9,923 nucleotides of DNA from UBA1388 sp964555515. Lineage in GTDB: Bacteria; Patescibacteriota; Microgenomatia; UBA1400; PJMF01. Where the stretch lies: NCBI GenBank assembly GCA_964555515.1, contig CAZKSJ010000034.1, positions 1 through 9,923 on the forward strand, given 5' to 3'. The notes beneath the pieces were generated by a model. The model was given only the letters and a program-made list of their open reading frames with translations, was not told the origin of the DNA and ran no database searches. This document shows positions 5,169-9,923 of this stretch, in pieces. Position 1 is the stretch's first letter. Every line of letters begins with the position of its first letter. Position numbers and translations under genes: made by a program.

Positions 5169-7296
5169 AGATAAAATTGTCAGTCAAGGTGGTAAGAAGT
5201 TGGCAGCAGCGGGCAAAATTGATTCAATTTCTGGGCCATTGGTGGTGGCCATCAATGTCGATGGCGTGAAGTTGTTTGACATGGTCAGCGTGGGCAATGT
5301 CCAATTGATGGGGGAAGTGATCGAACTACGGGGCAACCGGGCGTGGATTCAGGTTTATGAAGAAACCAGTGGTTTAACTGTCAATGAGCCGGTGGTGTCA
5401 CTCCACAAACCATTGTCCGTCCAGTTAGGCCCAGGCATGTTGACCAGATTTTACGACGGCATTCAACGCCCGCTTGATACGATTTTTAAGTTGTCTGGCA
5501 CTTTTATTCAAAGAGGGATCAGCGTGCCACCACTTGACCAAGAGACAGTCTGGAAATTCACTTCTACCAAAAAAGTTGGTGACGAGGTCGTGGCGGGCGA
5601 CGTGATTGGTGAAGTTCCAGAAACAAGTTTGATCACTCACCGGGTGATGGTGCCGCACGGGTTGCATGGCAAGCTCACCAAAATTGCCGATGGCAGTTTC
5701 ACCATTAATCAGACGGTGGCGGTTTTAGCTACAGATCAAGGAGAAACGGTTGAGCTAAAAATGTACCAAGACTGGCCAATTAGGCAAGGCAGGCCATATC
5801 TGAAAAAACTGCAATCCAACCAGCCTTTGACCACTGGCCAGCGGGTGTTGGATACATTTTTTCCCATTTTAAAGGGTGGTACCGCGGCTACACCAGGACC
5901 TTTTGGCAGCGGTAAGACTGTGACGCAGCAACAATTGGCCAAGTGGTGCGATGCGCAAATTATCATTTACATTGGTTGTGGTGAACGCGGTAATGAGATG
6001 ACCGATGTTTTAAAAGAGTTTCCGCATTTGAAAGATCCCAAATCTGGCAAGCCGCTGATGGAACGCACAGTCTTGATTGCCAATACTTCCAATATGCCCA
6101 TCGCCGCTCGAGAAGCCTCAATTTACACAGGTATTACCATTGCCGAGTATTATCGCGACATGGGCTATGATGTGGCCTTGATGGCAGACTCCACGTCGCG
6201 TTGGGCAGAAGCACTCCGGGAAATTTCGGGCAGACTAGAAGAAATGCCTGGAGAAGAAGGTTATCCAGCTTATTTAGCAGGCAGAATTGCGCAATTTTAT
6301 GAACGTGCCGGGGTAGTGCTTTGCTCTGGAGGTGGTCTGCAGAAAGAATTGGTCAACGATCAAGCTGTTGACCAAGCCGATGGAAAAGCCGCCAATCGAT
6401 CCGCCGACCAACCCGCCGAACAACCCGCCGACCAACCCGCTGGTCGATCTATCGACAAATCTACCAACCAACCCGCCGATCAATCCACCGACCAACCCGC
6501 CGATCAACTCGCCGACAAATCCGATGATGTTTCAACAAAGACTGACCAGAAAAACGACAAAAAAAATGAACACCTCACACAGCGCCAGGGCAGCGTGACA
6601 GTAGTTGGAGCGGTTTCTCCCCCAGGAGGAGATTTATCTGAGCCAGTTTCGCAAAGTAGCTTGCGGGTGACTAAAGTCTACTGGGCGCTAGATAGTTCGC
6701 TCGCATACGCGCGCCATTACCCTGCTATTCACTGGTTACAGAGTTATTCGCTTTACAGTGAAGAAGTAGATCAGTATAACCGCGATCATTTTGATTACGA
6801 ATATCCCGAGTTGAGGCAAAAATTTATGGAGATGCTCCAAGAGGAAGCTAAACTGCAAGAAATCATCAGGATTGTTGGCATGGATTCTTTGTCGAACCAA
6901 GAAAGAATTTTGCTAGAAACCACTAAGTCTTTGCGCGAGGACTATCTGCAGCAAAATGCTTTTGATGCGGTAGACACTTACTCTTCAAAAGACAAGCAGC
7001 TAGCCATGCTCAGAGCGATTTGGGGTTTCTACGAAGCATGTCTGAAATTTTCTGAACGCAACAGCGAGCGCTTGATCGGTGATGTGCTTGATATGGAGTT
7101 AAAAAATGAATTAGCCAAAATGAAGTATGTTCCAGAGTCGGAGATCGATAAAATTAATGCGCTACCCAAAAAGTTTCAAGCAGAAGTGATGAGGATTGAA
7201 CAGATGGGAGAAGACGGTCAGCCAGAAAAACCGCCGCTTCACTTGAGTATTTCTCATCTCGATACTGATACAGAACAAGCTAGCAGAGGGGAGTAA
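5161..7296 (+). CDS. atpA: V/A-type ATPase catalytic subunit A (NtpA) with a tetrapeptide-repeat insertion
   Basis: This is the nucleotide-hydrolysing or -synthesising subunit of the A3B3 head. From ATG 5161 it has 711 residues, against a usual 580-600. The N-terminal beta barrel begins at GKIDSISGPLVVA (about 18-30), followed by the A-specific bulge domain (about 100-205). The P-loop is GPFGSGKT (246-253, Lys252), the catalytic Glu275 lies in GCGERGNEM, and Walker B is DVALMAD (337-343). SVTVVGAVSPPGGD (478-491) and SLAYARHYPAIHWLQSYSLY are family signatures. Between YERAG (380-384) and GSVT (477-480) there are 92 residues, where E. hirae has 11. The extra part is disordered-looking and made mostly of tandem tetrapeptides (399-454). 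The active-site parts on both sides are intact, so the enzyme is probably functional. The numbering offset to E. hirae (Lys238, Glu261) is 14, and a TTG at codon 14 with a good Shine-Dalgarno is an alternative start. The A stop and B start are 3 nt apart. Confidence 0.98.
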   Translation: MTKDKIVSQGGKKLAAAGKIDSISGPLVVAINVDGVKLFDMVSVGNVQLMGEVIELRGNRAWIQVYEETSGLTVNEPVVSLHKPLSVQLGPGMLTRFYDGIQRPLDTIFKLSGTFIQRGISVPPLDQETVWKFTSTKKVGDEVVAGDVIGEVPETSLITHRVMVPHGLHGKLTKIADGSFTINQTVAVLATDQGETVELKMYQDWPIRQGRPYLKKLQSNQPLTTGQRVLDTFFPILKGGTAATPGPFGSGKTVTQQQLAKWCDAQIIIYIGCGERGNEMTDVLKEFPHLKDPKSGKPLMERTVLIANTSNMPIAAREASIYTGITIAEYYRDMGYDVALMADSTSRWAEALREISGRLEEMPGEEGYPAYLAGRIAQFYERAGVVLCSGGGLQKELVNDQAVDQADGKAANRSADQPAEQPADQPAGRSIDKSTNQPADQSTDQPADQLADKSDDVSTKTDQKNDKKNEHLTQRQGSVTVVGAVSPPGGDLSEPVSQSSLRVTKVYWALDSSLAYARHYPAIHWLQSYSLYSEEVDQYNRDHFDYEYPELRQKFMEMLQEEAKLQEIIRIVGMDSLSNQERILLETTKSLREDYLQQNAFDAVDTYSSKDKQLAMLRAIWGFYEACLKFSERNSERLIGDVLDMELKNELAKMKYVPESEIDKINALPKKFQAEVMRIEQMGEDGQPEKPPLHLSISHLDTDTEQASRGE
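5186..5202 (+). promoter_or_regulatory. Possible alternative ribosome-binding site and TTG start for subunit A
   Basis: AAGGTGG (5186-5192) is followed 7 nt later by an in-frame TTG (5200-5202, codon 14 of A). A start here gives an N-terminus of Met-AAAGKIDSISGPLVV, close to the family start. The ATG at 5161 overlaps the F stop and has only a distant GGA. Both starts are possible. Confidence 0.4.
6355..6522 (+). repeat. In-frame 12-nt tandem repeat (14 tetrapeptide units) inside subunit A
   Basis: Fourteen consecutive 12-nt units encode residues 399-454 of subunit A. The tetrapeptides are NDQA, VDQA, DGKA, ANRS, ADQP, AEQP, ADQP, AGRS, IDKS, TNQP, ADQS, TDQP, ADQL and ADKS. The consensus unit is GCC-GAC-CAA-CCC. 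The central copies are nearly identical at DNA level and the outer ones are more diverged, as expected for growth by slippage or unequal exchange. The block is richer in C than its surroundings and is open in other frames on both strands, which produces spurious Pro/Asn-rich and Gly/Val-rich open frames. Confidence 0.95.
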
Positions 7297-7299
7297 CAC

Positions 7300-8697
7300 A
7301 TGTCAGCTCTTACTTGGTACACCGATATTGCCGAACTGTATGGACCACTACTGGTGGTTGAATCTGTAGAAGCGCCTACTTTTGAAGAGTTGGTGCTGAT
7401 TGAGTTACCAGATGGTACTCGCCGCCAAGGCCGGGTATTGGAAGCGCATCGGGGCAAAGCTGTTGTCCAGGTTTTTGGCTCCACTGCTGGCCTAGATTTG
7501 AAAGAGACGAAAGTCAGATTTATGGGCAAGACAGCGCAAATGAGTGTCACGAAACACCTGTTGGGGAGGACATTATCTGGACTTGGTGAAGTGATTGATG
7601 ATGGACCAGCTATTATTGGTGATGAAGAGCGAGATATTAATGGTAGTGCGACCAACCCTTTTGCGCGCAAGGTACCAAGCGACTTTATTCAAACCGGTAT
7701 CTCCACGATTGATGTGCTAAATACATTGGTCAGAGGCCAGAAGCTGCCCATTTTTTCACTCTCTGGTTTACCCCACAATAAAGTAGCAGCGCAGATCGCG
7801 CGTCAAGCCACCGTGGTCGCTAGAAATGAAGCTAGCGAGACGGCTGCGGCGAGCGCTGGGAAGGACTTTGCGATTGTGTTTGGAGCCATGGGTGTCACTT
7901 CAGCAGAAGCACATTATTTTCGAGCAGAATTGGAAGATACTGGCGCCTTGGGCAGGTCGGTCTTGTTCATTAATCAAGCCGATGACCCAGTGATTGAACG
8001 GATTTTGTTGCCGAGAATGGCACTCACCACCGCTGAGTATTTGGCGTTCACGCATCACATGCACGTGTTGGTGATCTTGACGGACATGACGAATTATGCC
8101 AATGCGTTGCGGGAAATTTCCGCTGCTAGAAAAGAAATACCCGGGCGGAGAGGCTATCCAGGATACATGTATACTGATCTAGCCAGTTTGTACGAACGGG
8201 CTGGCTGTGTCGAAGGTTCAAATGGTTCTATCACGCAACTTCCCATCTTAACAATGCCCGATGATGACAAAACTCACCCCATTCCTGACTTAACTGGTTA
8301 CATCACCGAAGGTCAAATTGCCTTTGCGAGAGAGTTGCACCACAAAGGTATGTACCCGCCCGTCGATGTGTTGGCTTCACTTTCCCGCTTGAAAGTTTCA
8401 GAAGACAAAACGAGAGATGATCACCATGCGCTCGCCAACCAATTGTTTGCGGCCTATGCCAAAGGTAAAGAAGTTCGGGAATTGGCGCAAATTTTGGGAG
8501 AGGCTTCGTTGAGTGCGGTAGACAATCAGTACCTGGTTTTTGCCAAAAGCTTTGAAGAGCGCTTTATTTGTCAGGGGGAAAACGAAAACCGCCAAATCTT
8601 TGATTCATTGCAAATTGGTTGGGAGCTTTTGAAAATATTGCCCCAATCCGAACTTAAACGAATCAAACCAGAATTGATTGCCAAATACTTAGGTTAA
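7300..8697 (+). CDS. atpB: V/A-type ATPase regulatory subunit B (NtpB)
   Basis: This is the non-catalytic partner that alternates with A in the head and supplies the arginine finger. The 465 residues match the usual 455-470. The N-terminal barrel has YGPLLVVESVE (14-24). The degenerate nucleotide-binding segment SLSGLPHNKVAAQIARQA is normal for B, which lacks a true P-loop. LTDMTNYANALREIS, IPGRRGYPGYMYTDL and HPIPDLTGYITEGQI are strong signatures. The arginine finger is Arg363 in LASLSRLK, equivalent to Arg350 of E. hirae. Two local differences stand out. There is an Ala/Ser/Glu-rich insertion of about 10 residues after the ARQATVV segment. The loop after the arginine finger reads VSED where the family has a longer Gly-rich stretch before KTR-DH. 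The start at ATG 7300 is supported by AGAGGGGA (7285-7292), 7 nt upstream inside the end of A. Subunit D follows after 2 nt. Confidence 0.98.
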   Translation: MSALTWYTDIAELYGPLLVVESVEAPTFEELVLIELPDGTRRQGRVLEAHRGKAVVQVFGSTAGLDLKETKVRFMGKTAQMSVTKHLLGRTLSGLGEVIDDGPAIIGDEERDINGSATNPFARKVPSDFIQTGISTIDVLNTLVRGQKLPIFSLSGLPHNKVAAQIARQATVVARNEASETAAASAGKDFAIVFGAMGVTSAEAHYFRAELEDTGALGRSVLFINQADDPVIERILLPRMALTTAEYLAFTHHMHVLVILTDMTNYANALREISAARKEIPGRRGYPGYMYTDLASLYERAGCVEGSNGSITQLPILTMPDDDKTHPIPDLTGYITEGQIAFARELHHKGMYPPVDVLASLSRLKVSEDKTRDDHHALANQLFAAYAKGKEVRELAQILGEASLSAVDNQYLVFAKSFEERFICQGENENRQIFDSLQIGWELLKILPQSELKRIKPELIAKYLG

Positions 8698-8699
8698 AC

Positions 8700-9317
8700 A
8701 TGCCTTCTCAGCAACCCATCGCTACTCGTCAAGAATTGCTCAAGCTGAAAACAAAGCTGAAGAATACTAGCCGTGGCAGGAACTTGCTCAAAGATAAACG
8801 CGATAGTTTGATGACACATTTTTTTGAAACAATGCGTCAGGCTATTGAGCTCAGGAAAAACTTTGAAGAAAAATATGCAGACGCGTTCGCTCAGTTTCAA
8901 CATGCCTCTGCCAAAATTGATGCCATGTATTTGCAGACGCTCAAGGAAACGGTAACGGTGGAGTTGCGATTGGATTTGGATGTAAAAAATATCATGAGCG
9001 TCAAGATTCCTCACCTCACTAGTCAAGTTTATGGTGATCCAGTTCAGTACAGCTTGTTGGAAACTAATGCCCAACTTGATCACAGCTTACACGCTTTGCG
9101 TGAATTGATTCCAGATATTCTCAAATTAATTGAGTATGAATATGCCGCTCTACTGCTAGCAAGGGAGATCGAAAAAACTAGACGAAGGGTTAACTCTTTA
9201 GACTATGTGGTCATCCCAGAACTAGACCAACACCGACGAGTGGTTAGCTCTAAGCTTGAGGAACAGGCGCGCGATGCGACGATTGCTTTGATGAAGGTGA
9301 AGGCGCAGATGAAGTAA
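8700..9317 (+). CDS. atpD: V/A-type ATPase subunit D (central rotor shaft, NtpD)
   Basis: Subunit D is the long antiparallel coiled coil that turns inside the A3B3 head and links it through F and C to the K ring. The protein has 205 residues (family about 200-225). The N-terminal helix has the signature TRQELLKLKTKLK (9-21), followed by GRNLLKDKRDSL. The C-terminal helix has EKTRRRVNSLDYVVIPEL, near-identical to the family consensus. The middle section is the less conserved tip. The start at ATG 8700 lies 2 nt after the B stop and has only a short AGG (8691-8693), so translation is probably coupled to B. It is the last gene of the cluster. Only 25 nt separate its stop from the stop of the convergent gene, and no clear terminator hairpin is seen there. 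Confidence 0.97.
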   Translation: MPSQQPIATRQELLKLKTKLKNTSRGRNLLKDKRDSLMTHFFETMRQAIELRKNFEEKYADAFAQFQHASAKIDAMYLQTLKETVTVELRLDLDVKNIMSVKIPHLTSQVYGDPVQYSLLETNAQLDHSLHALRELIPDILKLIEYEYAALLLAREIEKTRRRVNSLDYVVIPELDQHRRVVSSKLEEQARDATIALMKVKAQMK

Positions 9318-9342
9318 GCCGAAATATTTCCAGTGTCTTGTG

Positions 9343-9923
9343 TTACCTAATTAAATTTACTACCCACTGTGCAATTCTGTCGAAAAAAGACTGCTTAACA
9401 ACGGGTGGGGATTGAGGAGTGTTGGGCTGTGAGGTGGCTGCTGGTTGGGGTTGATCACTTATTGGAGTGATATGATGCTCATCTAAATCAGGTGTTAGCT
9501 CAGCAGTTGGTTGAGCTAGCTCTGTAGCCTCACCAAGCACTTGTGAAGTTGTTGTCGACTTAGCGGCAGTTTGTCCGACAGTAATCAACACATCCTTCAC
9601 CACTGCATAGTTATGGTAGTCATCAGCAGCTTCTACGGTTAAGTAGTAGGTACCTGTAGAGAGAGCTTCAGTGAGGTTAATCCCCCACTCTGAGTTGATG
9701 TTGGTGTCTGTGTTTCTGTAGACAACTTGGGTACGGGTTAATTGACCAAGACTGTCGGTTGTTTCCTTGTCAATCATTAAGGTAATGTGACTACCAACTG
9801 AAGCTAACCCATAGATAGTGGGAGTGGTGTCAGTAATAGTGAGAGCTTTGGTTGATTCAGTAAATAATTCTGGATTCTCAGTTGAGTAAGTCAGGTTAGT
9901 TCTATTACCTATCTTTATAATAG
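9343..9923 (-). CDS. Partial secreted or surface protein, C-terminal Ig-like domain and proline-rich tail
   Basis: The reading frame on the - strand is open from the right window edge to the TAA at 9343-9345. It gives 192 visible residues, and the start lies outside the window. An internal ATG at 9775-9777 is not the likely start, because the domain runs across it. Residues about 26-116 look like a bacterial Ig-like fold. DTTPTIYGLASVGSHITLMI resembles the repeated PTIxGxAxPGxxVTLxID opening strand pair of such domains. WGINLTEALSTGTYYLTVEA then resembles the closing W...L...L..G.Y.LTV.A strands. Residues about 117-178 are a Thr/Gln/Pro-rich linker containing VLGEA. The protein ends in a short amphipathic helix, FFDRIAQWVVNLIR (179-192). 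I see no LPXTG motif and no full C-terminal membrane segment. The gene is convergent with the ATPase cluster and probably unrelated in function. A cell-surface or adhesion role is inferred from the domain type only. Confidence 0.75.
   Translation of the reverse strand, partial: IIKIGNRTNLTYSTENPELFTESTKALTITDTTPTIYGLASVGSHITLMIDKETTDSLGQLTRTQVVYRNTDTNINSEWGINLTEALSTGTYYLTVEAADDYHNYAVVKDVLITVGQTAAKSTTTSQVLGEATELAQPTAELTPDLDEHHITPISDQPQPAATSQPNTPQSPPVVKQSFFDRIAQWVVNLIR

Noticed and set aside
6355..6522. CRISPR-like array
   Set aside because: Units are 12 nt, contiguous without spacers, and code in frame for subunit A.
6325..6590. Intein or intein remnant in subunit A
   Set aside because: Known A-subunit inteins sit at the P-loop and the GCGERGNEM region, both intact here. 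The insertion is low-complexity repeats without splicing or endonuclease motifs.
6274..6598. Open frames rich in Gly/Val (- strand) and Pro/Asn/Thr (+ strand, other frame) over the repeat block
   Set aside because: They arise because the 12-nt repeat is free of stops in several frames. The subunit A frame continues across with conserved domains on both sides.
7254..7670. 138-codon open frame on the - strand across the A-B junction
   Set aside because: It is a shadow of strongly conserved A and B sequence on the other strand, with no family resemblance.
9321..9330. GAAATATTTC palindrome as a terminator between convergent genes
   Set aside because: A 10-nt AT-rich palindrome without loop or T-tract cannot form a useful terminator hairpin.

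Overview
The window is dominated by one gene cluster on the + strand that encodes a complete V/A-type (vacuolar/archaeal-type) rotary ATPase of a bacterium. The nine genes, with generic subunit letters and the Enterococcus hirae Ntp equivalents, are: peripheral-stalk G/H-like coiled coil (NtpF, 51-368), I/a (NtpI, 420-2570), K/c (NtpK, 2589-3056), E (NtpE, 3125-3688), C (NtpC, 3702-4703), F (NtpG, 4749-5168), A (NtpA, 5161-7296), B (NtpB, 7300-8697) and D (NtpD, 8700-9317). This is the same order as the E. hirae ntp operon. Spacers run from an 8-nt overlap to 65 nt. A last, convergent gene (9343 to the right edge, - strand) is cut by the window edge. It encodes the C-terminal part of a putative Ig-like surface protein.

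The genes together make every part of the machine: the A3B3 catalytic head, the D-F rotor with the C adaptor, the E plus G/H peripheral stalks, and the membrane motor of I plus the K ring. The catalytic residues are intact: P-loop Lys252 and catalytic Glu275 in A, and the arginine finger Arg363 in B. K is a four-helix duplicated proteolipid with one ion-binding Glu (Glu138). It keeps the set of residues that binds Na+ in E. hirae NtpK, so the enzyme is probably Na+-coupled.

Unusual points are: (1) an insertion of about 80 residues in catalytic subunit A, made of 14 tandem tetrapeptides (12-nt repeats) at a loop that is short in the family; (2) a terminator-like hairpin between the first gene and the rest, so the stalk gene looks like its own promoter-gene-terminator unit; (3) small hairpins on both sides of the c-subunit gene; (4) a loop next to the arginine finger of B that has lost its usual Gly-rich sequence; (5) a possible TTG start with a good ribosome-binding site for A.

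Organism: a bacterium, judging from the sigma70-like -10 box, Shine-Dalgarno sites and rho-independent terminator. TGA is used as a stop. Moderate GC, tight gene packing, a V/A-ATPase and an Ig-like surface protein would fit a candidate-phylum (Patescibacteria/CPR) or Firmicutes-like genome. I cannot decide the taxon from the sequence alone. The window holds no RNA gene, CRISPR array or insertion sequence that I can see, and no gene-free stretch above 100 bases.
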